From Epilithonimonas zeae (GTDB taxonomy: Bacteria > Bacteroidota > Bacteroidia > Flavobacteriales > Weeksellaceae), in contig NZ_FSRK01000001.1 in assembly GCF_900141765.1 (NCBI RefSeq), positions 2,480,001 through 2,544,000 on the forward strand: a stretch of DNA of 64,000 nt, in the 5' to 3' direction. The position numbers were made by a program, and so were the translations under genes. Under the pieces are notes generated by a model, which was not told the DNA's origin, made no database searches, and was given only the letters and a program-made list of their open reading frames with translations. Positions 16,494 through 25,041 of this stretch are shown piece after piece (within the stretch, counting starts at the first letter, position 1; every line of letters starts with the position of its first letter).

Positions 16494-16494
16494 A

Positions 16495-17304
16495 TTGAAC
16501 ACTAAAGAATACATATCATCCGGAATTATAGAATCTTATATTCTAGGTTTTGCTTCTCCCGAGGAAGCAGGTATTTTGGAGTGTGTGATGAAGAACAATG
16601 CTGAAGTAAAAGCGGCTTTCGAAGAAGCACAAAAAACATTGGAAGATCTCGCAACCGTTCAGGCTGTAAAACCTCCTGATGATTTGAAATCGAAGATTTG
16701 GAACAAAATTCAACAAGAACAAACTATTGAATCCAATCTTTCCGGAATGACAACAGATATCAATGAGGTACGAAATAAGCCAGACCGTAAAATCAGAAAA
16801 ATCAACAGCTGGAAGATTATTACTGCCGCAGCGTCGCTTTTACTGCTTTTTAGTTTGGCTGCTAATGTTTTCTGGATAAATATCCAATCCAAAAATGAAC
16901 AACAGATCGCTGAACTCCAAACCCAAAAAAAATCTCAGAATCTTGTCATGAAGGATCTGGAGCAAAGATTAGATATATCCTCCAATCCTAATATGATCAA
17001 AATAGTATTGGCAGGTGTAGAAAAACATCCTGAATCTAAAGCTATTGTATATTGGGATAAGACGTCTAAAGATGTTTACCTCAGTGCAAATAGCCTCCCA
17101 AAAACAAAAGATGGTACTCAGTATCAGCTTTGGGCCATTGTAGATGGAAAACCTGTAAGCGCAGGACTATATTCTGAAAATAAAGACAGCAAAATTGCAC
17201 TATCTAATATTCCGAATGCTCAGGCTTTTGCCATTACGCTTGAAAAAGAAGGCGGAAGTGCTGTTCCTACAATGGAAAATATGTTTGTGATTGGGAATAT
17301 ATAA
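16495..17304 (+). CDS. Anti-sigma factor (RskA-like)
   Basis: A 269-residue membrane protein starting at TTG (NTKEYISSGIIESYILGFAS). The cytoplasmic N-terminal segment (to about 100) is the zinc-free anti-sigma type. One transmembrane helix follows (about 105-127, IITAAASLLLLFSLAANVFW), then a coiled stretch, then a periplasmic RskA C-terminal domain containing YQLWAIVDGKPVSAGLY. It starts 1 nt after the sigma gene stop, so the two are translationally coupled. It presumably holds the sigma factor until a periplasmic signal arrives. Confidence 0.87.
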   Translation: MNTKEYISSGIIESYILGFASPEEAGILECVMKNNAEVKAAFEEAQKTLEDLATVQAVKPPDDLKSKIWNKIQQEQTIESNLSGMTTDINEVRNKPDRKIRKINSWKIITAAASLLLLFSLAANVFWINIQSKNEQQIAELQTQKKSQNLVMKDLEQRLDISSNPNMIKIVLAGVEKHPESKAIVYWDKTSKDVYLSANSLPKTKDGTQYQLWAIVDGKPVSAGLYSENKDSKIALSNIPNAQAFAITLEKEGGSAVPTMENMFVIGNI

Positions 17305-17320
17305 TTCAATTTAATATTGA

Positions 17321-17767
17321 TTACTTTTTTACCAGCCAGTCTTCATAACACAACACGCCCAATTCAGGTTTACCTTCACCTTCTAATATTGAAATAAATT
17401 CCAATTGATTGCCATCTGGATCGTTGAAATAAATCGCTAAAGCCGGCATCCACGCAAAAACCATCGGTTTGTCTAAGCCATCTTTCAGGAAATTGTAGGG
17501 TTTTAGTTTTTTGTTTTTGAGGAAGTCAGCAGCGCGGTTCAGTATATCTTCTTTGTCTGCGGTGAAGGCGAAATGTCTGGTCTGCAGATTTTCCTTCTGC
17601 TCCCACAAGCCAAGCATCGCCTGTTTATTTTTTCCAATCCACAAGAAAACAATCGGGCGGTTTTCGTCTCTGTGAGCCAGTTCCAATCCTAAAACTTGGG
17701 TATAAAATTCGACAGCATTTTCCAAGTTGCTGACCTGAATATGGGTTTCGTATAATCCGGTAATCAT
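17321..17767 (-). CDS. VOC family protein
   Basis: A 148-residue glyoxalase-fold protein. ITGLYETHIQVSNLENAVEFY opens the first module and AIYFNDPDGNQLEFI carries the C-terminal metal-ligand glutamate. I use the ATG at 17767; the longer frame needs a TTG. The C-terminal extension GKPELGVLCYEDWLVKK is unusual for the family. The gene converges on the anti-sigma gene. Its substrate is unknown. Confidence 0.85.
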   Translation of the reverse strand: MITGLYETHIQVSNLENAVEFYTQVLGLELAHRDENRPIVFLWIGKNKQAMLGLWEQKENLQTRHFAFTADKEDILNRAADFLKNKKLKPYNFLKDGLDKPMVFAWMPALAIYFNDPDGNQLEFISILEGEGKPELGVLCYEDWLVKK

Positions 17768-17891
17768 TATCTTTAATTTTATTTTCAACAAAGCTATAAA
17801 AGGAATTCTTAAAACCTTAGCAGTAATGATTCCTATAATTGAAATAAATGATAGACAGATTTTATGGTTCGATGTGTATTCCTATTAATTG

Positions 17892-17899
17892 TATATTTG
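17892..17899 (+). promoter_or_regulatory. -7 element before the 63-residue membrane protein
   Basis: TATATTTG matches the -7 consensus and lies 24 nt before the ATG. No good -33 element was seen. Confidence 0.5.
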
Positions 17900-17923
17900 A
17901 ATTCAATAAATTAAAACTAAACT

Positions 17924-18115
17924 ATGGAAAATAATAAAGCACCCATCTTCACGATGCTTGTTGTCGCTCTAATTGTTGGCTCAGCTTTGTACAAACAAAT
18001 CGATTTTAAAACAATGACTGTTGAAAAACCCGCTTTGGCTATTCTTTATACAGTTACGCTTTTGTTTGCGACTTTTGTTTTGGTGAAGAATTTCAGAAAG
18101 AAGACAGAGAAATAG
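17924..18115 (+). CDS. Small two-helix membrane protein, unknown function
   Basis: 63 residues with two hydrophobic segments (about 10-24 and 37-55) and a basic tail (KNFRKKTEK). A -7 element lies directly upstream, which supports a real gene. I recognise no family. The next gene in the same direction begins 44 nt downstream and is also a membrane protein. Confidence 0.6.
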   Translation: MENNKAPIFTMLVVALIVGSALYKQIDFKTMTVEKPALAILYTVTLLFATFVLVKNFRKKTEK

Positions 18116-18159
18116 AAGTATAACTGTATAAATTATCCATAAACCGTAAGTAAAACTTT

Positions 18160-19527
18160 ATGAACAAAGAACTTTGGGAGGAGATACTTCAGTTTGATTT
18201 TGACGATCCGCCGAGTGAATATGGATTTACGACCCGTCTTGCTAATGAAAACTTCTGGACAGAGGCGTTTACAGAGCTTGCAATTCTGGAGTACAAAAAG
18301 TTTATGTATCTGGCAGCTACTTCTGAGATGATGGTTTCTCCATCTGAAATTGTGGATACAGTTTGGCATCAGCACTTGATTTTCACACAATCGTATCAAA
18401 ACTTTTGTACTTTAATTGGTAAGCAAATCCAACACATTCCTTCGACACACAATAGAGCAGAATTTGACAAATTCAGTCAGGCGAAAGAAAGAACACAGAA
18501 ACTATATTTTGATATTTTCGGCGAACAACCTAAAAGTATTTGGGATTATCATGGTATGTTTGACAGTCTGAACCTTGATAAAGCTAGATTCAAAATCAGA
18601 ACTTTTTTGGTCTTTGGTATTCTTAGTTTCATTGCTCTTGTTGTACCTTTTTACTTTTTGTTGAAGCCTGTTTATATTGAAATCAATAATCCTTATTTTG
18701 TCGTTGGATTTATTAGTTTAAGTATTTTGACATTTGCCGGACTGGAATTTTATAATCGAATTAAACTTAAAAATATAACAAAAGGCTTCGATAAAAATTC
18801 TTTTATTTATCAGCTCGAGCCTTATGAATTGGTTTATCTAAAGACTCAAAGACTTGACAATATCATCAATGGAACTGTCAACGAATTAATTGATAGAAAC
18901 ATCATCTTCATCAACCCAGATAAAACCATTGATTTGTTGAAATCTAAAAAGGTTAATTCGCAAAAAGAGTTACAAGTAATCATAACCTTAGAAGAATTAG
19001 GAAGGACACATTACACTGCTTTGTTAAGACAATTGATGAATAAGCCTATATTCTCGAATACTGCAAAATGGGCTGATGCATTTCAAAAGTATATTATCAA
19101 ATCGAAGAAATTCGGAAACTTGTTTTACATCAATTTTGTTATTTTAAGTATTTTACTAATGCTGGGTTCCATCCGATTAATAACCGGAATTCTGAGAGAA
19201 AAGCCTGTCTTTCAAATATTGATGATTACCGTAATTTTGATTGTTTTAATTATCTATTATCTGAACAAACTTACGAAACTGTTTTCCACTAAAACCATTC
19301 CTGATTTATACAAAACTGAGATTCTCCCAACAAGGCAAACAGAAGACGATTGGCAATGGCAATATTTTCTTGTCGGTTCAGCAGTTTTGACAGCCACTTT
19401 TATTCCAGTCATAAGTTACACAGAAAAGAACAATTATTTTGGAAATGATAGCGGTAGCAGTTCATCTTGCGGAAGCAGTTGTGGTAGTTCTTGCAGTAGC
19501 TGTGGTGGATGTGGCGGTGGAGATTAA
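18160..19527 (+). CDS. Multi-pass membrane protein with Ser/Cys/Gly-rich C-terminus (TIGR04222-like)
   Basis: 455 residues. The soluble N-terminal domain has the WHQHLIFTQSY motif of glycine-rich-domain (DUF1399-like) proteins. About five hydrophobic segments follow (near 149-168, 177-196, 327-345, 350-367 and 405-425). Between them, at about 210-300, is a region resembling TIGR04222 proteins. The last 24 residues are almost only Gly, Ser and Cys (SSSSCGSSCGSSCSSCGG), with seven cysteines, an odd tail that might bind metal or be modified. Function unknown. Confidence 0.7.
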   Translation: MNKELWEEILQFDFDDPPSEYGFTTRLANENFWTEAFTELAILEYKKFMYLAATSEMMVSPSEIVDTVWHQHLIFTQSYQNFCTLIGKQIQHIPSTHNRAEFDKFSQAKERTQKLYFDIFGEQPKSIWDYHGMFDSLNLDKARFKIRTFLVFGILSFIALVVPFYFLLKPVYIEINNPYFVVGFISLSILTFAGLEFYNRIKLKNITKGFDKNSFIYQLEPYELVYLKTQRLDNIINGTVNELIDRNIIFINPDKTIDLLKSKKVNSQKELQVIITLEELGRTHYTALLRQLMNKPIFSNTAKWADAFQKYIIKSKKFGNLFYINFVILSILLMLGSIRLITGILREKPVFQILMITVILIVLIIYYLNKLTKLFSTKTIPDLYKTEILPTRQTEDDWQWQYFLVGSAVLTATFIPVISYTEKNNYFGNDSGSSSSCGSSCGSSCSSCGGCGGGD

Positions 19528-19568
19528 AGTAAAATTAATTTTAAAATAGAAATCAATATATTTAAATA

Positions 19569-20018
19569 ATGGAGACTGAAAAACATCACAATATTCCCAA
19601 TTTGGGAAATCCAACCCCTTTTTCCCAAACCTATTTTCACGGAACAAAAGCTGACCTACAACTGGGGCAACTGATAGAGCCTGGAAAAACCTCGAATTTT
19701 GGAAAGCGAAAAAACGCCAAGTATATTTTTCTCAGCGCTACATTAGATGCTGCTATTTGGGGTGCAGAACTAGCAGTTGGAGAAGGACGTGAAAGAATTT
19801 ACCTCGTAGAACCAACGGGCGAAATAGAAGACGATCCCGATCTGACGGATAGAAAATTCCCGGGTAATCCAACAAAATCCTACCGATCTACTTTACCTTT
19901 CAGAATTGTGGGAGAAGTCAGTATTTGGAAAGGTCACCAAAAAGAGCAGGTAGAAAGTATGAAAACGGCTTTGGCAAAACTAAAAGATGATGGCGTGGAT
20001 TCTCTAAATGATGAATAA
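19569..20018 (+). CDS. arr: NAD+-rifampin ADP-ribosyltransferase
   Basis: 149 residues across the whole Arr family: YFHGTKADL near the start, YIFLSATLDAAIWGAELA, ERIYLVEPTGEIEDDPDLTD, and KFPGNPTKSYRS. His24, Tyr52 and Asp88/89 sit where the family H-Y-D triad falls. Arr inactivates rifamycins by ADP-ribosylating the ansa-chain hydroxyl. The gene lies among housekeeping and unknown genes with no transposase or integron site nearby, so it looks intrinsic. The phosphatase gene starts near its stop. Confidence 0.92.
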   Translation: METEKHHNIPNLGNPTPFSQTYFHGTKADLQLGQLIEPGKTSNFGKRKNAKYIFLSATLDAAIWGAELAVGEGRERIYLVEPTGEIEDDPDLTDRKFPGNPTKSYRSTLPFRIVGEVSIWKGHQKEQVESMKTALAKLKDDGVDSLNDE

Positions 20019-20073
20019 TGCACGATTGATTTATTTCGAAACTTCAAACTTTATGAAATTAAAAAGTACAACA

Positions 20074-20634
20074 ATGAAAAGAATCATTTTTCTTTTTATA
20101 ATGATAGCGATCTTTATTTCAGCATTCGTTTTTTATCAGAAAAAAGTCCGTTACAATCTGGTGACCATCTCAGAAAATAAAGTTTACAACTCTGGTGTGG
20201 TTGCACCTGGCAAATTACCAGAATTTCTAAAAGACCATAAAATAAAAACAGTTATCGACCTACGCGACGGTGAAGAACAGACCGAACTGAATCCCGAAAC
20301 CAAAAAGCAGGTTGGTGCCGAAGAAAATGCTATAAATAAGATTTCCGACGTTAATTATTTCAACCTGCCAACAGACCAAATTCCACAAGATAGCACAGTT
20401 CAGAAGTTTCTGAAGATTATGGATGACAAAAAGAATTATCCTGTACTCATCCATTGTCATCACGGTGTTGGGCGTTCACGGTTATTCAGTTCTATCTACA
20501 GAATCGAGTATGAAAACTTCAGTAACGAAGACGCAAGAGCCAATGCCCGTTATCTATGGGAACTAAGTGGTAATTTTTCCAAAGGCTCTGAGAAAGGAAA
20601 ATATCTTTTGAATTATCACAAAAGGAAACATTAG
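20074..20634 (+). CDS. Membrane-anchored dual-specificity/tyrosine phosphatase-like protein
   Basis: From the ATG at 20074 (MKRIIFLF) the protein has an N-terminal hydrophobic anchor of about 20 residues and then a phosphatase domain. The domain holds KTVIDLRDGEEQ and the signature HCHHGVGRSR (HCx5R). Upstream in-frame ATGs at 20053 and 20008 also exist, and the latter overlaps arr by 11 nt. The bulk of the protein would lie outside the cytoplasm. Substrate unknown. Confidence 0.75.
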   Translation: MKRIIFLFIMIAIFISAFVFYQKKVRYNLVTISENKVYNSGVVAPGKLPEFLKDHKIKTVIDLRDGEEQTELNPETKKQVGAEENAINKISDVNYFNLPTDQIPQDSTVQKFLKIMDDKKNYPVLIHCHHGVGRSRLFSSIYRIEYENFSNEDARANARYLWELSGNFSKGSEKGKYLLNYHKRKH

Positions 20635-20651
20635 TTTTCTGAACAATTTTG

Positions 20652-22496
20652 TTATTCAGAATATAATTTCAGTAGTTGTCTATAACCAATCAATATGGCT
20701 GATTTGGAGATAAACCCAATGAATTGATTGTTGTTATCTACAACAGGCAAATTCCAAAAACCAGTATCATCAAAAATCTGTAATATTTCCTGTGCTTTAT
20801 TTTCAGGATTGATGATTGCAGGTGGCGCTTTCATCATTTTACGGAGAGAAAGAGACTCGGTTTCTTTGCTGAAAAGATAAGGGCGAACGTCATCCAGATC
20901 CAGAATACCTTTCAGCTTTTTGTCATTATCAATCACAGCAAATGTATTTTTATTGCCGTTTTTTATCATCTCAAACAATTCTTCTACAGAAGCATTTTCA
21001 TTAATTGTCTGAGATTCATAATCAATATAATCTTTGGTATTAAGCGAAAACAAAAGATTCTTATCGTGTTTGTTGGTAAAGATTTTACCTTCGTCAGCCA
21101 GGGATTTTAGTTCAGGAGAAATGGCCGAAAATCGTTTTGCCATCAAATAAGATATTACCGAAACAATCATCAACGGAATGAACAAATCGTAACCAAAACT
21201 GGATTCGGCAATCAGGAAAATAGCGGTGAGTGGCGCATAGAGAACTCCGCTCATTGTACCTGCCATTCCGACTAAAACCAAATTGGTAACCGGAACTTCT
21301 TTGAAACCCAACTGCTCACAAACCACAGCGAAAAGAAACCCTGCTGTTCCTCCCGCAAATAAAGACGGCGCGAAGTTACCGCCGTTTCCACCACTAAAAA
21401 TAGTGAATGGCGTAGCAAAAGCTTTCAGAATCAAAACTAAAACAAGAAAGACAATGACCGTCAGACTCTTGATTTCAAAATATCGGAACAAACTGTTTTC
21501 CATAATCTCAAGCGTCTCGCCATTGGTAAAGGCTTTAATCGTATCATAACCTTCGCCAAACAAAGGCGGAAACAAGACACAAAGTAATGATAAAACAGCG
21601 CCACCAAACATTGCTCTACGTAAAGGCGACATCTTGAGTTTGTGTATAAAATGCTCTACTTTCTGAGATATTATTACAAAATATCTGGCATATAAACCTG
21701 TTACAATTCCTAAAATAAGATAATAAGGAACATTTTTATAATTGAAAGCTTCTCTTGTATAAAATCTAAAAAGTACATCTTCCTGAAGTAATATTCTTGA
21801 CAATAAACTTCCACAAACCGCCGCCACAACCAACGGAATAAAATCTGTAAAAACCACTCCTGTCAAAAGAATCTCAAAGGCAAACATAATCCCAGCAATT
21901 GGTGCATTGAAAGCTGAAGCGATTCCGGCACTTGCTCCCGCAGCTAATAAAAGTGTTCTCTCTTTATAACTCAATCTGTAAGTTTGCGCGAAATTGGAAC
22001 CAATCGCTGCGCCGGTAACTGCAATTGGACTTTCCAAACCAGCAGAACCTCCCAAACCAACCGTTATAGCACTTTGAATAATCTGAGAATACATTTTAAC
22101 AGAAGAAACAATACTTGAATTTTGGGCAATCTCATACAGAATAGCACCAATCCCTTTTCTATCCTGCCCTTTGAATATGGTCTGCACTATAACTGTCGTC
22201 AACACGATTCCTAAAAAAGGAAAAATGATGTAGAATAAAATCTGATACTCAAAGTGAACTTTGTGCGTGATGAAATAATGAATATTGTGAACCAAAGTTT
22301 TCAAAATCACACCAGCCAAACCAGCTGTGAGACCAACCAGAATACCCGAAAGAAGAAGAAATTGGCTTCTGCTCATTCTGCTACTCAACCAATGGAGAAC
22401 TATCTCATAGCTCCTCGCTTTCTCCAGCCCATATTGCTGGAAATCTCTTTTGAATTTTAAAAAGCTGAGGTATTTTTTCTTGTTGTGAAGCTTCAC
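20652..22496 (-). CDS. ClC-type chloride channel/transporter with C-terminal CBS domains
   Basis: 614 residues. The ClC membrane domain covers about 40-450, with selectivity motifs GSAGLESP (gating-type Glu at E155), GGNGGNFAPSLF and a late APLTAIFL. Two CBS domains follow in about the last 130 residues. At the place of the proton glutamate of exchangers the sequence reads FAFEILLTG, with Ile209 after E208, as in channel-type members that carry E-V. Transport mode is therefore uncertain. A -7 element TATATTTG (22520-22513, minus) precedes it. Confidence 0.92.
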   Translation of the reverse strand: MKLHNKKKYLSFLKFKRDFQQYGLEKARSYEIVLHWLSSRMSRSQFLLLSGILVGLTAGLAGVILKTLVHNIHYFITHKVHFEYQILFYIIFPFLGIVLTTVIVQTIFKGQDRKGIGAILYEIAQNSSIVSSVKMYSQIIQSAITVGLGGSAGLESPIAVTGAAIGSNFAQTYRLSYKERTLLLAAGASAGIASAFNAPIAGIMFAFEILLTGVVFTDFIPLVVAAVCGSLLSRILLQEDVLFRFYTREAFNYKNVPYYLILGIVTGLYARYFVIISQKVEHFIHKLKMSPLRRAMFGGAVLSLLCVLFPPLFGEGYDTIKAFTNGETLEIMENSLFRYFEIKSLTVIVFLVLVLILKAFATPFTIFSGGNGGNFAPSLFAGGTAGFLFAVVCEQLGFKEVPVTNLVLVGMAGTMSGVLYAPLTAIFLIAESSFGYDLFIPLMIVSVISYLMAKRFSAISPELKSLADEGKIFTNKHDKNLLFSLNTKDYIDYESQTINENASVEELFEMIKNGNKNTFAVIDNDKKLKGILDLDDVRPYLFSKETESLSLRKMMKAPPAIINPENKAQEILQIFDDTGFWNLPVVDNNNQFIGFISKSAILIGYRQLLKLYSE

Positions 22497-22512
22497 TTTC
22501 GGAGTTTAAATG

Positions 22513-22520
22513 CAAATATA
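22513..22520 (-). promoter_or_regulatory. -7 element of the ClC gene
   Basis: Minus-strand TATATTTG lies 16 nt before the ATG at 22496. Confidence 0.5.
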
Positions 22521-22583
22521 CCAAATCAAAAGAAAACCTAGTCTGCTTAACAAGAATACTTAAACCAAAAAATAATAACTATT

Positions 22584-22658
22584 TTAGCAATGCAAATTCA
22601 ATACAAGAATCAATGCTACCAGAAGAATAAGAAGGATTATAACTGTAAAAATCTTCAT
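22584..22658 (-). CDS. Possible 24-residue hydrophobic peptide
   Basis: In the 303-nt gap between the ClC gene and a lipoprotein gene, an ATG at 22658 opens a frame of 24 codons: MKIFTVIILLILL ... NLHC, then TAA. It would be a single membrane helix ending in Cys. I saw no -7 element at a convincing distance. Chance cannot be excluded in AT-rich DNA. Nothing else was found in this gap apart from the ClC promoter. Confidence 0.25.
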   Translation of the reverse strand: MKIFTVIILLILLVALILVLNLHC

Positions 22659-22799
22659 AATTTTGATTATAAAAATTCGAATCCCGATATACTGATTTGA
22701 TTGTTCATTTGTCCTTTCCAGCCAAACTGTTTTTGACTGGGAATAACTGTGGAAAGTGTAGAGACAACAAAATAATTTCGTTTAATATAAAAACGCGCA

Positions 22800-23774
22800 A
22801 TGAAAAAAATAATTCTATTCAGCTTCCTTGTTTTGCTATTGAATTGTAATAAAACAGAATCACCTAAACTAGAACAATCACAAAATGCATTAAAAATAGA
22901 TTCCAAGTCCAACGATAGTATTGCGCTTCTGGCATTAACAAAGAACCTTTATCAATGGAATGAAACAGAAAGTAAAGGTCAGGATTTTGATGTTTTATTA
23001 AAGAATGAAAATGATTCTGTCTATTCAGAAATTGATAAAACAGCACATAAAAAACGATTGGAAGAATTAAGAAAAACCAATTTATTCACCGAAGATTTCA
23101 TTAATAACTACAACAAAGTCGCATTGAAAATTGATGAAGAAATGAAGTCCGGCGCCTTAGTTTATAAAGTTGGAGAATTGCCACCTTACGGAAATGGCGC
23201 GAATCCCTGGTGCAACTGTCAGGACAGACCAGATAATTTCTTAGATAAAATCTGGATTATGAATTTGAAACAAGACGGTCAATCAGTTTCTTATAATTGG
23301 AGTTGGGGCGATGGTTTGGTTTACAATTTGAAAGCTATGAAAGAGGATAATCAATGGAAAATCAATACAATGGAAGGTTTTGATTACAATTCATTCGTTC
23401 GGAGTTTTCAACTTTCAGATGATTTTACCGGAAACTGGGAAAATGGATTAGTCATTCTTCATATCTCGGAAGCCACTTTGAATTTTGAATATCATGGGCA
23501 ATGCATGTATAGCTATCCTATTAGAAAAATTAATGATAATGAGTTTGAAATGATTTGGGCGAGAGAAATGGATTGCAAATTTGATAATGGAACCAACAAA
23601 ACTTTTGGTCTGAAAAAAGTGCCGGAAATAGGAAAATCTTTTGCAAAATACAAGCTGGAAAATAGTCGGCTTTCTGTTGAATATTATTATAAAGATTGGG
23701 TAAAAAAATATTCACAGGAAGTACAAGATAAAGTTTTCACACCAGAATATTCTAGAAAAATTGAAAGTTATTAA
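22800..23774 (+). CDS. Lipoprotein, unknown function
   Basis: 324 residues starting with a lipoprotein signal (KKIILFSFLVLLLNCNKTE, lipobox LLNC). The mature part has a helical, charged N-terminal third and a beta-rich, Trp-containing remainder with WCNCQDRPDNF and YNWSWGDGLVYNLKAM. I recognise no family. A bidirectional terminator follows, shared with the convergent esterase gene, so it is a single-gene unit. Confidence 0.75.
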   Translation: MKKIILFSFLVLLLNCNKTESPKLEQSQNALKIDSKSNDSIALLALTKNLYQWNETESKGQDFDVLLKNENDSVYSEIDKTAHKKRLEELRKTNLFTEDFINNYNKVALKIDEEMKSGALVYKVGELPPYGNGANPWCNCQDRPDNFLDKIWIMNLKQDGQSVSYNWSWGDGLVYNLKAMKEDNQWKINTMEGFDYNSFVRSFQLSDDFTGNWENGLVILHISEATLNFEYHGQCMYSYPIRKINDNEFEMIWAREMDCKFDNGTNKTFGLKKVPEIGKSFAKYKLENSRLSVEYYYKDWVKKYSQEVQDKVFTPEYSRKIESY

Positions 23775-23779
23775 TCAAA

Positions 23780-23804
23780 AAAACCGCTCAATATCAGCGG
23801 TTTT
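23780..23804. terminator. Bidirectional terminator
   Basis: AAAACCGCT-CAATATC-AGCGGTTTT, with T-rich sequence on both strands. It serves the lipoprotein gene and the convergent esterase gene. Confidence 0.85.
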
Positions 23805-23814
23805 ATTTTGTAGT

Positions 23815-24945
23815 TTATCTAAATATTTTCTGTGAAAATTCATAAAGACAACGTCTCCAAGTCAGCCATTCGTGGTAAGTTCCGGTAGATTGGTATTGTT
23901 CGAACGGATATTTATTTTGATGTAAATAATCACTCAACAAATTATTATAATTGATAAAACGCTGGTCTTCTTTTTCGCCAATTCCCATAAAAAAGAAAGG
24001 TTTTGATTTCGACTTCAAGAGATTTTCAATTGGCAATTCTTTGAAAGGCTGACTTTCTGTTCCCTCATAAATTACCGGACTGAAAGAACCAATCGCTGAA
24101 AACAAATCAGGATGATTAGCGCCAATCAACATTGCCTGATAACTTCCCCGCGAAAGTCCTGCAATGGCTTGTTTTTGATTGGTTTTATATTTTTTATCGA
24201 TGTACGGAATCAATTCCTGAACTACGATTTTGTCCAAATTTTTAGCGGAAAGGACTGTTCTTGGATAATTGTCTGGTAATTTCTCCTGTTCGGGAGTCAA
24301 AGCAACACCGTAATCCATTACTACAATCATTTCTTTTGCTTTTCTTTCTGCAAAAAGATTGTCTAAAATATTCCTGATGTAACCTTGTTTTTCCCAACCC
24401 GTAACATCTTCGCCGGTTCCGTGATAAAGGTATAAAACCGGAAAATTCTTGGTTCCATAATTTGGCGGTAAATACACTTTGAAATTCCGTTTTCCATTCG
24501 TGATTTCAGAATCTAGATTGTCATCAACAATTTTTCCGTGCTTTACATTTTTTTCGAAGAAGAAATCTTCATTTGTAGGAACTTCAATTCCGCTTGTTGG
24601 CTGTCCGTAACCGAAATATAATTCTGTATTCGGGTCGTTAGTTCGTTTTCCATCGACATTGAACCAATAGTAATGGAAACCAATTTCCAATGGTGAAGTT
24701 GAGATATTCCAAAAGCCTTCTTTATCTTTAGTTGTCGTAGATTTCACATTTTGCATTCCGTCGCCGCCTTCCAGAATTACAGATTTTGCGTCTGGAAAAT
24801 AAACTTTAAACTGAGCGTTTCTATCAGCATCAATTTTTGGAAATTCTTTACCGGATTTCACTGTTGAAGATATTTTATAATTCTGTGAAAATACAAGTGA
24901 TGAACTTAAGGTAAGAACAGCAGTTATTATTTTAAATGGTTGCAT
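23815..24945 (-). CDS. Secreted esterase with N-terminal Ig-like (E-set) domain
   Basis: The ATG at 24945 gives 376 residues with a signal peptide (QPFKIITAVLTLSSSLVFSQ). An E-set carbohydrate-binding-like domain follows (about 25-115, with VYFPDAKSVILEGGD). Then comes an alpha/beta hydrolase of the putative-esterase (enterochelin esterase/feruloyl esterase-like) family. FPVLYLYHGTGED holds the oxyanion strand, AIAGLSRGSYQAML the nucleophile elbow GLSRG, and GTYHEWLTWR the catalytic His. Likely substrates are acylated xylan or polysaccharide esters; a siderophore ester is possible. Confidence 0.85.
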   Translation of the reverse strand: MQPFKIITAVLTLSSSLVFSQNYKISSTVKSGKEFPKIDADRNAQFKVYFPDAKSVILEGGDGMQNVKSTTTKDKEGFWNISTSPLEIGFHYYWFNVDGKRTNDPNTELYFGYGQPTSGIEVPTNEDFFFEKNVKHGKIVDDNLDSEITNGKRNFKVYLPPNYGTKNFPVLYLYHGTGEDVTGWEKQGYIRNILDNLFAERKAKEMIVVMDYGVALTPEQEKLPDNYPRTVLSAKNLDKIVVQELIPYIDKKYKTNQKQAIAGLSRGSYQAMLIGANHPDLFSAIGSFSPVIYEGTESQPFKELPIENLLKSKSKPFFFMGIGEKEDQRFINYNNLLSDYLHQNKYPFEQYQSTGTYHEWLTWRRCLYEFSQKIFR

Positions 24946-24997
24946 TGATATCAATTTGAATGGTTGAATTTAAGGATTCATTTGTCTTGCAACAAAA

Positions 24998-25021
24998 AAA
25001 CCGCCATTAAAATGACGGTTT
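24998..25021 (-). terminator. Terminator of the cphA transcript
   Basis: Minus strand AAACCGTCAT-TTTA-ATGGCGGTTT followed by a run of T. It lies 20 nt beyond the cphA stop. Confidence 0.85.
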
Positions 25022-25041
25022 ATATTTTAGGATTTAGAAAT

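Noticed and set aside
19441-19527. Simple-sequence tract or CRISPR-like repeat
   Set aside because: The GGTAGC-like repetition is the coding sequence for a Ser/Cys/Gly tail in frame with a long gene; there are no spacers.
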